DNA of 41,225 nucleotides from JACDAN01 sp035711385. GTDB taxonomy: Bacteria; Actinomycetota; Thermoleophilia; Gaiellales; Gaiellaceae. Each line of letters opens with the position of its first letter. The stretch's first letter is position 1. Positions 1 through 8,123 of the stretch are shown here, one piece after another. Under the pieces are notes generated by a model, which was given only the letters and a program-made list of their open reading frames with translations, was not told where the DNA came from and did no database searches. Location of the stretch: positions 1-41,225 of the forward strand of contig DASTCG010000084.1 in NCBI GenBank assembly GCA_035711385.1, read 5' to 3'. Made by a program: the position numbers and the translations under genes.

Positions 1-162
1 ACGTTCATCATCGTCGGCGGGATCGTCCGGATCATCCCGCTGACCGGCATCACGCTGCCGTTCGTCAGCTACGGCGGGTCGAGCATCGTCGCCAACTTCG
101 TCCTCCTGGCCGGTCTGCTCCTGGTCTCGAACCGCGCGAACGAGCGCCTGGGTGCCTCGTGA
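1..162 (+). CDS. FtsW/RodA-family lipid II polymerase (SEDS), C-terminal fragment
   Basis: Only the last 53 codons lie in the window, so the gene is 5'-truncated by the window edge. The translation contains the SEDS-family ending: a PLTG-ITLPF-VSYGGSS block followed by one last hydrophobic helix and a short basic tail. In this family that block is the extracellular loop and last transmembrane segment of the glycosyltransferase that polymerises lipid II. Its TGA stop overlaps the GTG start of the class B penicillin-binding protein at 159. This is the expected SEDS-bPBP partnership (RodA-PbpA or FtsW-FtsI). Sequence alone cannot separate FtsW from RodA here; the neighbouring PbpA/PknB genes favour the RodA-type actinobacterial cluster. 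Confidence 0.9.
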   Translation, partial: TFIIVGGIVRIIPLTGITLPFVSYGGSSIVANFVLLAGLLLVSNRANERLGAS

Positions 163-1643
163 ACCAGCAGATCTCCCGTCTCGCCGTCGCCGGGCTCGTC
201 CTCGTCACCGCGCTGATCGTCGGCACCACGTACTGGCAGGCGTGGGCCGCGCCGAGCCTCGCCGACCGCCAGGACAACGCGATCAAGGTCGTCGCGCAGT
301 TCACGATCAAGCGCGGGGTCATCTACGCAGGCGACGGCGTGACGCCGCTCGCGATCAACCGGCCCCGGCGCGTCGCCGGCAAGACCTTCTACTTCCGCCG
401 CTACCCGAAGGGCGAGCTGACCGCCCATGCCGTCGGCTACTCGACCCGCGCCCGGGCGCGGACTGGGCTCGAGCGGTCGCGGAACGACTACCTCACGGGC
501 GCCAACCGCAACCTCAGCACCGTCGTCGACACGACGCTCGACCAGCTTCGCGGCAAGACGATCGAGGGCAACGACATCATCACGACTCTCCGGTGGCGGG
601 CCCAGAAGGTCGCGCTCGACGCACTCGGCGGCCAGTGCGGCGCGGCGGTCGCGCTCGAGCCGTCGACGGGGAAGGTGCTCGTACTCGCCTCGAGTCCGAG
701 CTTCGACCCGAACCTCGTCGAGCGGAACTTCGCCGCGATCGGACGGCGGCGAGGCCCCTGTCCGGTCGCGCCGCTCCTGAACCGCGGCACGGCGGGCCTC
801 TTCATCCCGGGATCCACGTTCAAGGTCGTGACCGCCGCGGCCGCGCTCGACTCGGGCCGCTACACGCCCGACTCGACGTTCGTCGATCCCGGCTACTGCG
901 TCGAGTACGGGCAGCGGGTCAACAACTACGACACCTCGAGCCCCTTCGGACGCGTGAGCTTCGGCCAGGCGCTCCAGCACTCGATCAACTCGGCGTTCTG
1001 CGAGATGGGCAAGAAGCTCGGGGCCGAGGTGATCCTCGACTACGCGCGCCGGTTCGGCTTCTACGAGGATCCTCCGGTCGACCTCCCTTCGGACGAGCGT
1101 CTCCCGAGCGGGCTCTACCAGGACGGCAAGCTCGTGCCCCGCTCGCAGGAGGGCCGCTCGGATCCCGGCCGCCTCGCCTTCGGCCAGGAACGCATGCTCG
1201 TGACGCCGATGCAGATGGCGACGGTCGCTGCGACGATCGCGAACGGCGGCGTCGTCATGAAGCCCTACCTCACGGACCGTGTGCGGGCGCCGGACGGCTC
1301 GATCGTCCAGCGGATGAAGCCGGACGAGCTCCGGCGGGCGATCAAGCGGGAGACGGCTGCGGAGCTCACCTCGATGATGGAGTCGGTCGTCTCGGGCGGC
1401 ACGGGCACCGCCGCGCAGATCGCCGGTGTCCGAGTCGCGGGCAAGACGGGCACCGCCGAGACCGGGAGATCGGGCCGGAACGTCGCCGGCTTCATCGCGT
1501 TCGCGCCGGTCGACAATCCGAAGGTGGCCGTCGCCGTCTACCTTCAGAACCAGAGCGCAACCGGTGGAACGGTTGCGGCGCCGATTGCGAAGCAGATCAT
1601 GGAGGCGCTGCTGCGCACCCCGTCGAACTCCCAAAGGCGTTAG
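159..1643 (+). CDS. pbpA: Class B penicillin-binding protein, transpeptidase (PbpA-like)
   Basis: A 494-residue peptidoglycan DD-transpeptidase, anchored by one N-terminal helix (about residues 7-30) with the catalytic domain outside the membrane. All three penicillin-binding motifs are present: S219-T-F-K222 (nucleophile Ser219), S275-I-N277 and K429-T-G. The dimerisation region (about 40-150) is short, as in M. tuberculosis PbpA rather than PBP2/FtsI. The GTG start at 159 overlaps the stop of the SEDS gene by 4 bp, and the stop is followed directly by the kinase ATG at 1644, so the genes form one operon. The context (rodA-pbpA-pknB) is the conserved actinobacterial growth and cell-shape cluster. 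Partner: the upstream SEDS polymerase. Likely control: phosphorylation by the downstream kinase, by analogy only. Confidence 0.95.
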   Translation: MNQQISRLAVAGLVLVTALIVGTTYWQAWAAPSLADRQDNAIKVVAQFTIKRGVIYAGDGVTPLAINRPRRVAGKTFYFRRYPKGELTAHAVGYSTRARARTGLERSRNDYLTGANRNLSTVVDTTLDQLRGKTIEGNDIITTLRWRAQKVALDALGGQCGAAVALEPSTGKVLVLASSPSFDPNLVERNFAAIGRRRGPCPVAPLLNRGTAGLFIPGSTFKVVTAAAALDSGRYTPDSTFVDPGYCVEYGQRVNNYDTSSPFGRVSFGQALQHSINSAFCEMGKKLGAEVILDYARRFGFYEDPPVDLPSDERLPSGLYQDGKLVPRSQEGRSDPGRLAFGQERMLVTPMQMATVAATIANGGVVMKPYLTDRVRAPDGSIVQRMKPDELRRAIKRETAAELTSMMESVVSGGTGTAAQIAGVRVAGKTGTAETGRSGRNVAGFIAFAPVDNPKVAVAVYLQNQSATGGTVAAPIAKQIMEALLRTPSNSQRR

Positions 1644-3590
1644 ATGGCCGTCTCGGACACACTGATCAACACCCTCTTCGACGGGCGCTACCGGATCGTC
1701 CGCCGCCTCGGCTCCGGGGGCATGGCGAACGTCTACCTCGCGGAGGACGAGGAGCTCGGCCGTCTCGTCGCGATCAAGATCCTGAACGACCGCCACGCGA
1801 GCGACGAGTCGTTCGTCGAGCGCTTCCGCCGGGAGGCGAAGAACGCGGCCGGCCTCTCGCATCCGAACATCGTCTCCATCTACGACCGCGGCAAAGCCGA
1901 GGGGACCTACTACATCGCGATGGAGTACCTCGAAGGGCGGAGCCTCAAGGACCGGATCGTCGCCGAGGGGCCGCTGCCGATCGAGGACGCGATCGACGCG
2001 ACCCGCCAGATCCTCCGCGCGCTCGGCTTCGCGCACCGGGGCGGGGTGATCCACCGGGACGTGAAGCCGCACAACGTGCTGCTCTCGCCCGACGGCACCG
2101 AGCAGCGCTACAAGGTCACGGACTTCGGCATCTCGCGGACCTCGGCGAGCCAGATGACCGAGGCGGGCTCGATCGTCGGCACGGCCCAGTACCTCTCGCC
2201 CGAGCAGGCGCGCGGCGCCCCGGTCGACCAGCGCTCGGACATCTACTCGGTCGGAGTCGTTCTCTACGAGCTGCTCACCGGCCGGCTCCCTTTCACCGGC
2301 GAGACGCCGCTCGAGATCGCGATGAAGCACCTCTCCGAGATCCCGAAGCCGCCCTCGTCTCTCCGGCCGGAGGTGCCGCCCGACCTCGACATGGTCGTCC
2401 TCCGTGCGCTCGCCAAGGATCCGGCCGAGCGGTTCGAGAGCGCCGAGGAGATGGACGAGGAGCTCGCCCGGGTGGCCGCCGGCAGCTCGGTGACGGCGGA
2501 GACGGCCGATGCCGCGACCGCGGTCCTGGCGGGCGCCGGCCTCGTGGAGTCGGCGCCGACGATGATCTCGCGCCGCCCGGTCGTCGCACCGCCGCCTCCG
2601 ACCCGCACGCATCGGGAGCAGGAGTACTTCGAGTACGAGCCGCCGAGCCGCCGCCGGAGGGTCTGGGCGTGGGTCCTCACGGTGCTCCTGCTCATAGGGG
2701 CGCTCGTCGCCGGCTTCTTCGTCTGGCAGCAGATCCAGGACGAGATCAACGCGACGAAGCCGGTGATCGTGCCGTTCGTCGAGGGCGATCGCGCGCCGGT
2801 CGCCAGGCGGAAGATCCAGGACGCCGGCCTCCGGCCGGTCAAGCGCGAGGTCACGAGCGAGTCGGTGCCGCCCGGAGTGGTCGTCCGCCAGGATCCGGAC
2901 GCCGGCGAGCGGATCCAGCGCGGGAACGCCGTCAGGTACTTCGTGTCGACCGGGAAGCCGCGCGTGCCCGTGCCGGAGGTCGTGGGAGCCCGCGAGTCGC
3001 TCGCCGTCGCCACGCTTCGCTCGGCCGGCCTCGTTCCGAACGTCGTCGACATCTTCTCCGACGACCCCGAGGGCACCGTCATCGCCCAGGACCCGAAGGG
3101 CGGTACGCGCGTCGTCAAGGGGACGGACGTGCGGCTCAACGTCTCCAAGGGGCCGCAACAGACGGGTCTGCCCAACGTCATCGGCCGCTCGTTCGACGAT
3201 GCGGCGGGGGCGCTGCGTGAGGCGGGGTTCGCACCGATCAGGCGCGACGTCGACGCGTCGGAGCCCGAAGGCACCGTCGTCGGGATGACCCCCGGCCCCG
3301 GGACGCTTGCGCCGCCGGGCACGCGGGTCACGCTGAACGTCTCGAAGGGGATCACCACCACCGCGGTTCCTGACGTCGTCGGCGACGAGGAGGCGAGTGC
3401 GCGGGCGACGCTCCAGAACGAGGGCTGGCGGGTCCTCGTGCGCGACACGCCGACGACCAACCCGGACGACGACGGCATCGTGACCACGCAGAACCCGGCG
3501 CCGGGCGAGCAGGCGGAGCCCGGGTCGCAGGTGATCATCTACGTGGGCCGCTACACGGACCTCCAGCCGCAGGCTCCGACGACTCCGTGA
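1644..3590 (+). CDS. pknB: PASTA-domain Ser/Thr protein kinase (PknB/Stk1 type)
   Basis: A 648-residue membrane kinase. Kinase domain about 15-275: glycine loop GSGGMAN (23-29), ATP Lys45, HRDVKPHN with catalytic Asp139, DFG, and an SPEQARG activation-segment end. A proline/arginine-rich juxtamembrane stretch contains a TMISRRP motif at Thr306, and a single TM helix lies at about 341-362. Four extracellular PASTA repeats follow (about 371-437, 438-503, 504-569, 570-637), each ending in a V-x-V/YVS-type strand. PASTA domains of this family sense muropeptides or lipid II, and the kinase controls cell-wall synthesis and division. It sits zero bases after pbpA and overlaps ddl by 4 bp, so sensor, polymerase and precursor enzyme are co-expressed. 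No FHA protein or PP2C phosphatase is visible; they may lie upstream of the window. Confidence 0.96.
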   Translation: MAVSDTLINTLFDGRYRIVRRLGSGGMANVYLAEDEELGRLVAIKILNDRHASDESFVERFRREAKNAAGLSHPNIVSIYDRGKAEGTYYIAMEYLEGRSLKDRIVAEGPLPIEDAIDATRQILRALGFAHRGGVIHRDVKPHNVLLSPDGTEQRYKVTDFGISRTSASQMTEAGSIVGTAQYLSPEQARGAPVDQRSDIYSVGVVLYELLTGRLPFTGETPLEIAMKHLSEIPKPPSSLRPEVPPDLDMVVLRALAKDPAERFESAEEMDEELARVAAGSSVTAETADAATAVLAGAGLVESAPTMISRRPVVAPPPPTRTHREQEYFEYEPPSRRRRVWAWVLTVLLLIGALVAGFFVWQQIQDEINATKPVIVPFVEGDRAPVARRKIQDAGLRPVKREVTSESVPPGVVVRQDPDAGERIQRGNAVRYFVSTGKPRVPVPEVVGARESLAVATLRSAGLVPNVVDIFSDDPEGTVIAQDPKGGTRVVKGTDVRLNVSKGPQQTGLPNVIGRSFDDAAGALREAGFAPIRRDVDASEPEGTVVGMTPGPGTLAPPGTRVTLNVSKGITTTAVPDVVGDEEASARATLQNEGWRVLVRDTPTTNPDDDGIVTTQNPAPGEQAEPGSQVIIYVGRYTDLQPQAPTTP

Positions 3591-4618
3591 GCAGGCGCTA
3601 CCGCGTCGCGGTCATCGCCGGCGGCCGCTCCAGCGAGCACGAGATCTCGGTCGCGTCGGCGCAGTCGGTGATCGAGGGGCTCGATCCGGAGCGGTACGAC
3701 ATCCGGACGATCCAGATCCACCGTGACGGCCGCTGGGAGCTCGGCCCCGGCGGCTCGAAGATCCTTGAGCGGCCCGTCGCGGAGACGCTGCCGGTGCCGA
3801 CGGGCGATTCCAGGAGCCGCAGGCTGCTCGGCGAGGTGGACGTCGTGCTCCCGGTCATGCATGGCCCTTTCGGCGAGGACGGCACCGTCCAGGGCCTGCT
3901 CGAGCTTGCGGGCGTCCCGTACGTCGGCGCCGGCGTGACCGCGTCGGCGCTCTGCATGGACAAGGATCTCTTCAAGGCCGTCTGCCGCGACAAGGGGATC
4001 CCGGTCACGCGGTCGGTCACCGTGCGGAACGGCGACCGGCCCGACAACCCGTTCGGGTACCCGGTCTTCGTCAAGCCCGCCCGGCTCGGCTCGTCCGTCG
4101 GGATCACGAAGGTGCTCGACGAGGGCGAGCTCGGGCCCGCGATCGACCTTGCGCGCCGGCACGACGAGAAGGTGCTGATCGAGGAGTTCGTGAGCGGCGT
4201 CGAGGTCGAGGTCGGGGTGCTCGGCAACAGGGAACCGATCGCATCTCTCCCGGGTGAGATCGTCGCCCACGGGTTCTCGGGGGTCGACTGGTACGACTAC
4301 TCGGCGAAGTACGACGAGGGCGGGATGGACCTCGTGATCCCGCCGAGGATCCCCGACCGGACGATCGAGCGGGTACAGCGCCTCGCCGTCGAGGCGTTCG
4401 TCGCCACCGACTGTGAGGGGATGGCGCGGGCCGACTGCTTCGTCCGCGACGACGGCGAGGTGCTCGTCAACGAGCTGAACACCATTCCTGGGTTCACGGC
4501 GACGAGCGTCTACGCGAAGCTCTTCGAGGCCTCCGGGATCCCGTACCCGAAGCTCCTCGACCGCCTCGTCGAGCTCGCGCTCGAGCGCCACGAGCGGCGG
4601 CAGCGCCTCCAGTACTGA
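3587..4618 (+). CDS. ddl: D-alanine--D-alanine ligase
   Basis: A 343-residue ATP-grasp enzyme that joins two D-Ala to make the dipeptide of peptidoglycan stem peptides in the cytoplasm. Recognisable blocks are GGRSSEHEISV at the N-terminus, HGPFGEDGTVQG, the CMDK strand, the ATP-binding FVKPARLGSSVGITK segment and the metal/substrate-binding block NELNTIPGFT near the C-terminus. Length is normal for the family. The GTG start at 3587 overlaps the kinase stop (GTGA). This is the last gene of the cell-wall operon; about 40 bp downstream is the convergent end of a second kinase gene, with a palindrome between the two. The C-terminal SYAKLFEASG-like segment is normal for D-Ala:D-Ala rather than D-Ala:D-Lac ligases, but specificity was not tested. 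Confidence 0.96.
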   Translation: MSRRYRVAVIAGGRSSEHEISVASAQSVIEGLDPERYDIRTIQIHRDGRWELGPGGSKILERPVAETLPVPTGDSRSRRLLGEVDVVLPVMHGPFGEDGTVQGLLELAGVPYVGAGVTASALCMDKDLFKAVCRDKGIPVTRSVTVRNGDRPDNPFGYPVFVKPARLGSSVGITKVLDEGELGPAIDLARRHDEKVLIEEFVSGVEVEVGVLGNREPIASLPGEIVAHGFSGVDWYDYSAKYDEGGMDLVIPPRIPDRTIERVQRLAVEAFVATDCEGMARADCFVRDDGEVLVNELNTIPGFTATSVYAKLFEASGIPYPKLLDRLVELALERHERRQRLQY

Positions 4619-4633
4619 CTCTTCGAGCCGTGG

Positions 4634-4652
4634 CCTGGTGCCAGGCACCAGG
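4634..4652. repeat. Palindromic repeat, copy 1 (GGTGCCAGGCACC core)
   Basis: CCTGGTGCCAGGCACCAGG is a perfect 9-bp inverted repeat around one central base. It lies in the 42-bp gap between the convergent ddl and kinase stops, so it may act as a bidirectional terminator here. The same core followed by GGAC recurs at 8290-8309 and 20924-20944. Confidence 0.75.
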
Positions 4653-4660
4653 ACAGGTCC

Positions 4661-6100
4661 CTAGCGGGCGGTGACCTCGTTCACGTGCGCCGAACCGGTC
4701 ACCTGGGTGATCCAGACGACGAAGTAGCGCGCCTTTGCGTCCCTGAGGGTGTAGCGCCGCCGGTTTTCGATCGTCCCCGACCCCGACACGGGCTCGAACG
4801 GGCCCTGAGGGCTGGACCCGGCCCGGATCTCCGCCGTGAAGCCGGGCGTGTCCGTTGTGATCATCAGTGACCGCGGCTCCACCTCGCGGCCGGCGTCGAG
4901 CACGAGCCCGACGCCCCGCTTGATCGAGCTGAGGCCGGAGTTGTACCGCTCCGTGGGCCAGTAGGTGGCCTGGTTGTGATCGGTCGCGAGCCCGGCCTCG
5001 CCGTCGTGCTCGGAGTTGTCGCCCGGCGGCGGATCGAAGGCGCCGATGCCCGTGAGCCGGATCGGCGGGCCCGTCGCCGCCTCCGGAGCGCCGTCGTTGT
5101 CGTCCCGCAGCGCCAGCGTGCCGAGCGCGGCGAGGCTCGCCGCCGTCAGCACCGCGAGCACGGCGGCGACCGGCCAGAGGAACCCGAGCCGCCGCCGTCG
5201 CCGCCGCGCCGGACCACCGCGGCGGGCCGGCGAGGCCGGCCTGCGCGCGATCATGGTCGCCTCCTCCGAGGCAGGATCGAGCTCCGCGAGACAGGTCTCG
5301 AGCTCGTCGACGAGCTCGTCCATCGACTCGAACCGGTCGTCGGGTGACTTCGCCATCGCCCGCTCGACCGCACGCGCGACCCGGACCGGGACGTCGGCCC
5401 GCTGCTCGAGCAGGTTCGGCGTCGGCTCGTTCACGTGCTTGAGCGCCACCGTGACGAAGGTCTCGCCCTCGTACGGGACGGCGCCGGCCAGGAGCTCGTA
5501 GAGCACGACGCCCAGCGAGTAGACGTCGGTCTGGGCGTCGACGTGCTGCCCGCGCGCCTGCTCCGGGGCGATGTACTCGCTCGTGCCGAGCACGGTGCCC
5601 GTGATCGTCACGCCCTGGACGTCGACCTCGCGGGCGATTCCGAAGTCCGTCATCTTCGCCTGGCCGTCGGCGTTCAGGAGGACGTTCTGCGGCTTCACGT
5701 CCCGGTGGATCAGGCCTCGCCCGTGCGCGAACGACAGGGCCCGCGCCATCTGGAGCGCGAGCACGAGGGCGTCCCGCACCGGCATGGGGCCGGTCCGCCG
5801 GAGCAGCTGCTTGAGGTTCTCGCCCTCGACGTACTCGAAGACGATGAACTGCCGTCCGGCGTCTTCACCGCGGTCGATGACGGTGACGATGTTCGGATGG
5901 CTCAGCTGGGCGACCGAGCGGGCCTCCCGTCGGAAGCGCTCGACGTACTCCTCGTCCTCCGTGTACTGCGGATGGAGGACCTTGATCGCGATCTGCCGAT
6001 CGAGAAGCCGGTCGTGCGCCTTCCAGACGCTCGACATGCCTCCCTTTCCGATCAGCTCGAGCAGGTCGTAGCGACCGGCGATCACCTCGCCTTGGGTCAC
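4661..6100 (-). CDS. Membrane Ser/Thr protein kinase with extracellular discoidin-like domain
   Basis: A 479-residue eukaryotic-type kinase. Kinase domain about 11-270: glycine loop GKGGMSS (18-24), Lys40, HRDVKPQN with Asp134, DFG, and APEQARG. A basic juxtamembrane segment carries a TMIARRP motif (Thr282), and one TM helix spans about 306-331. The extracellular part (about 345-479) contains no PASTA repeats. Instead it is an all-beta domain with an ATDHNQATYW segment and a final strand pattern resembling F5/8-type (discoidin) carbohydrate-binding folds, as seen outside some actinobacterial kinases and MviN homologues. It is transcribed convergently to the PknB-ddl operon. The GTG start is the only reasonable one: no Shine-Dalgarno is present, and a TAACCT hexamer lies 7 nt upstream, so a leaderless mRNA is expected. 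The extracellular ligand is unknown. Confidence 0.9.
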   Translation of the reverse strand: MTQGEVIAGRYDLLELIGKGGMSSVWKAHDRLLDRQIAIKVLHPQYTEDEEYVERFRREARSVAQLSHPNIVTVIDRGEDAGRQFIVFEYVEGENLKQLLRRTGPMPVRDALVLALQMARALSFAHGRGLIHRDVKPQNVLLNADGQAKMTDFGIAREVDVQGVTITGTVLGTSEYIAPEQARGQHVDAQTDVYSLGVVLYELLAGAVPYEGETFVTVALKHVNEPTPNLLEQRADVPVRVARAVERAMAKSPDDRFESMDELVDELETCLAELDPASEEATMIARRPASPARRGGPARRRRRRLGFLWPVAAVLAVLTAASLAALGTLALRDDNDGAPEAATGPPIRLTGIGAFDPPPGDNSEHDGEAGLATDHNQATYWPTERYNSGLSSIKRGVGLVLDAGREVEPRSLMITTDTPGFTAEIRAGSSPQGPFEPVSGSGTIENRRRYTLRDAKARYFVVWITQVTGSAHVNEVTAR

Positions 6101-6107
6101 GAGAGGA

Positions 6108-6113
6108 AGGTTA
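6108..6113 (-). promoter_or_regulatory. Predicted -10 (TAACCT) for the second kinase
   Basis: On the minus strand TAACCT ends 7 nt before the GTG at 6100. With the usual -10 to start distance, transcription would begin at or next to the GTG (leaderless). Confidence 0.55.
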
Positions 6114-6130
6114 GTTCCGGCCCGAACGAA

Positions 6131-7453
6131 CTACGCCGCTAGAGCGGTCTCGAGCGCCTGCTCCCAGACCCCGAGCGCCTCCTCGAGCTCGCTGTCCGAG
6201 AGCGTGAGCGGGCAGAGCACGCGGATGCAGTTCGCGTAGATCCCGGACTTGAGCAGGAGCAGGCCGTTACGGGCCGCCTCCTCGACGACCGCGGTCGCAG
6301 CCGCCGGATCGGGCTCTCTCGTCTCCGGATCGCGGACGAGCTCGATGGCGAGCATGGCGCCGAGTCCTCGCACGTGGCCGACCTGCGGGAACCGCTGCCA
6401 CCACGACTCCATCCGCGCCCGCAACGTCTCGCCCAGCACCGACGCGCGGGCGCAGAGCTCCTCCTGGTCGATGACGTCGAGGACGGCGAGCGCCGCCGCC
6501 TGCGCCACGGGGTTGCCGACGTAGGTCCCGCCGATCGCCGAGTCGCCGGGTGCGTCCATGATCTCCGCCTTGCCGATCACGCCGGAGAGCGGAAGGCCCA
6601 TCGCGATCGACTTCGCAACCGTGATCAGGTCCGGCTCCACCGTGTAGTGCTCGATCGCGAAGAGCTTGCCGGTACGCCCGAAGCCCGTCTGGACCTCGTC
6701 GACGACCATCACGATCCCGTGCTCGTCGCAGATCCGGCGGACGCCCTCGACGAACTCGGGCGGCGCGACCACGAAACCACCCTCGCCCTGCACGGGCTCG
6801 AGGACGATCGCCGCGACCGTCTCGGCTGCGACCTGGGTGATCAGTGCGCGCTCCAGCGTCTCGAGCGCCGTCCCGGCGTCCAGCCCGCGGTACTCGTTCG
6901 GGAATGGCACGCGGTAGATCTCGGGCGCGAACGGCCCGAGGCCGGCCTTGTAGGGATGCGTCTTCGAGGTCAGCGAGAGACTGAGCAGCGTCCGGCCGTG
7001 GAAGCCGCCCTCGAAGCCGATGACTGCCGGGCGTCCCGTGAAGGCGCGCGCGAACTTGACCGCGTTCTCGACCGCCTCCGTTCCCGCGTTGAAGAACGCC
7101 GCCTTCGCGTCGTCGATCGGCGCCAGCTCGCAGAGCCGCTCGGCGAGCTCGATGTAGACCTCGTACGGGACGATCGTGAAGTCCGTGTGGCTGAAGCGGT
7201 CGAGTTGCTCCTGCGCCGCCTCCACGACCCGGGGGTGCGAGTGGCCGACCGCGAGGCACCCGACGCCCCCCGCGAAGTCGATGAACGTGTTGCCGTCGAC
7301 GTCCGTGAGCAGCGCGCCCCGGCCGCGCTCGATCACGACGGGGAGGTAGATGGAGAGCGGGTCGGCGACCACGCGCTCCTTGCGCTCGAGGATCGCGCGG
7401 GAGCGGGGCCCGGGAACCTCGGTGCGCAGCTCGATCGCCTTCGTCGTCGCCAT
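6131..7453 (-). CDS. gabT: PLP-dependent class III aminotransferase, 4-aminobutyrate transaminase-like
   Basis: A 440-residue fold-type I aminotransferase. It has the class III features: FAGGVG substrate loop, SHT/FNAGTEAVENA cofactor-phosphate loop, FEGGFHGRT, the VVDEVQTGFGRTG block whose Asp binds the PLP pyridine nitrogen, and the Schiff-base lysine Lys281 in ITVAKS. Best match by memory is GabT (GABA or 5-aminovalerate + 2-oxoglutarate), but ornithine and other omega-amino acids are possible. The ATG at 7453 begins the conserved MATTKAIEL start. The frame stays open further upstream but runs over the divergent pdxH, so that extension is rejected. A TATCGT hexamer ends 7 nt before this ATG (leaderless). 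It is divergent from pdxH, which makes the PLP cofactor that this enzyme needs. Confidence 0.9.
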   Translation of the reverse strand: MATTKAIELRTEVPGPRSRAILERKERVVADPLSIYLPVVIERGRGALLTDVDGNTFIDFAGGVGCLAVGHSHPRVVEAAQEQLDRFSHTDFTIVPYEVYIELAERLCELAPIDDAKAAFFNAGTEAVENAVKFARAFTGRPAVIGFEGGFHGRTLLSLSLTSKTHPYKAGLGPFAPEIYRVPFPNEYRGLDAGTALETLERALITQVAAETVAAIVLEPVQGEGGFVVAPPEFVEGVRRICDEHGIVMVVDEVQTGFGRTGKLFAIEHYTVEPDLITVAKSIAMGLPLSGVIGKAEIMDAPGDSAIGGTYVGNPVAQAAALAVLDVIDQEELCARASVLGETLRARMESWWQRFPQVGHVRGLGAMLAIELVRDPETREPDPAAATAVVEEAARNGLLLLKSGIYANCIRVLCPLTLSDSELEEALGVWEQALETALAA

Positions 7454-7460
7454 GGAGCCG

Positions 7461-7466
7461 ACGATA
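7461..7466 (-). promoter_or_regulatory. Predicted -10 (TATCGT) for gabT
   Basis: The minus-strand TATCGT hexamer lies 7 nt upstream of the ATG at 7453, and no Shine-Dalgarno is present. This fits the leaderless pattern seen at other transcription-unit starts in this window. Confidence 0.55.
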
Positions 7467-7492
7467 GCGAAGCCGGCGGCGGGTCTGCATAG

Positions 7493-7509
7493 TGAATACT
7501 GTGTATTCA
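7493..7509. promoter_or_regulatory. 17-bp palindromic operator over the pdxH -10
   Basis: TGAATACTGTGTATTCA is a perfect 7-bp inverted repeat with a 3-bp centre, AT-rich in a GC-rich genome. It contains the candidate -10 TACTGT (7497-7502), 6 nt before the pdxH ATG. Its placement over the -10 and the start codon suggests a repressor site. The regulator (GntR, MocR, TetR or other) cannot be named from sequence. Confidence 0.6.
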
Positions 7510-8123
7510 TGAGCGGGCCGGACGGAACGCTGCGCCGGGCCGATCTCGATCCCGATCCGGCCGAGCAGTTCCGGCGCTGGTACGACGAGGCGTCCGCAGT
7601 CGTGGACCTGCCCGAGGCGGTCGCGCTCGCCACGGCGGACGCGCACGGCCGCCCCTCCGTTCGCATGGTGCTTGCGAAGGCGCTGGACGACCGCGGGGTC
7701 AAGTTCCACACCGGTCACGGGAGCCGCAAGGCACGGGAGGTCGACGCCACCGGCCGCGGGGCGCTGCTCTTCTACTGGCCGCCTCTCGGTCGGCAGGTGC
7801 GGATCGAAGGTCCGGTCGAGCGCGTTTCCGACGAGGAGTCCGAGGAGTACTTTCGTACCCGGCCCCGTGGCGGCCAGATCGCGGCGTGGGCTTCCTCCCA
7901 GAGCGAGGTGATCGCCTCCCGCGAGGAGCTCGAACGCAGGGTGCGCGACTTCGAGCGGGAGTTCGAGGGCCGTGACGTCCCGCTTCCGCCGCACTGGGGC
8001 GGCTATCGCCTGGAGCCCGAGACATGGGAGTTCTGGCAGCACCGGGACAGCCGGCTGCACGACCGCTTCCGGTACTCCCGCCAAGATGATGGGGGATGGC
8101 TGATCGAGCGACTCGCCCCTTAA
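7509..8123 (+). CDS. pdxH: Pyridoxamine 5'-phosphate oxidase
   Basis: A 204-residue FMN enzyme that oxidises pyridoxamine/pyridoxine 5'-phosphate to PLP in the cytoplasm. The family signatures are in order: RMVLAKALDDRGVKF near 55-70, SRKAREVDATGRGALLFYW (FMN contacts), RQVRIEGPVERV, YFRTRPRGGQIAAWAS and the C-terminal WGGYRLEPETWEFW..RLHDRF block that binds PLP and FMN. Length is slightly below the usual 210-220 because the N-terminal arm is short. The ATG at 7509 is chosen because it lies 6 nt after a TACTGT hexamer and gives the normal family length; there is no Shine-Dalgarno. It is divergent from an aminotransferase that uses its product. Its stop codon overlaps the first base of a palindromic element. 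Confidence 0.95.
   Translation: MSGPDGTLRRADLDPDPAEQFRRWYDEASAVVDLPEAVALATADAHGRPSVRMVLAKALDDRGVKFHTGHGSRKAREVDATGRGALLFYWPPLGRQVRIEGPVERVSDEESEEYFRTRPRGGQIAAWASSQSEVIASREELERRVRDFEREFEGRDVPLPPHWGGYRLEPETWEFWQHRDSRLHDRFRYSRQDDGGWLIERLAP

Noticed and set aside
69..3158. A 1029-codon open frame on the minus strand opposite pbpA and pknB
   Set aside because: High GC suppresses stop codons in antisense frames. The translation is a low-complexity mix of R, D, L and V with no domain, while the plus strand has clear catalytic motifs over the whole length.
7454..7711. Upstream extension of the aminotransferase by 86 residues
   Set aside because: It crosses the divergent promoter and the pdxH coding region and has no family similarity. 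MATTKAIEL at 7453 fits both the family start and the -10 spacing.
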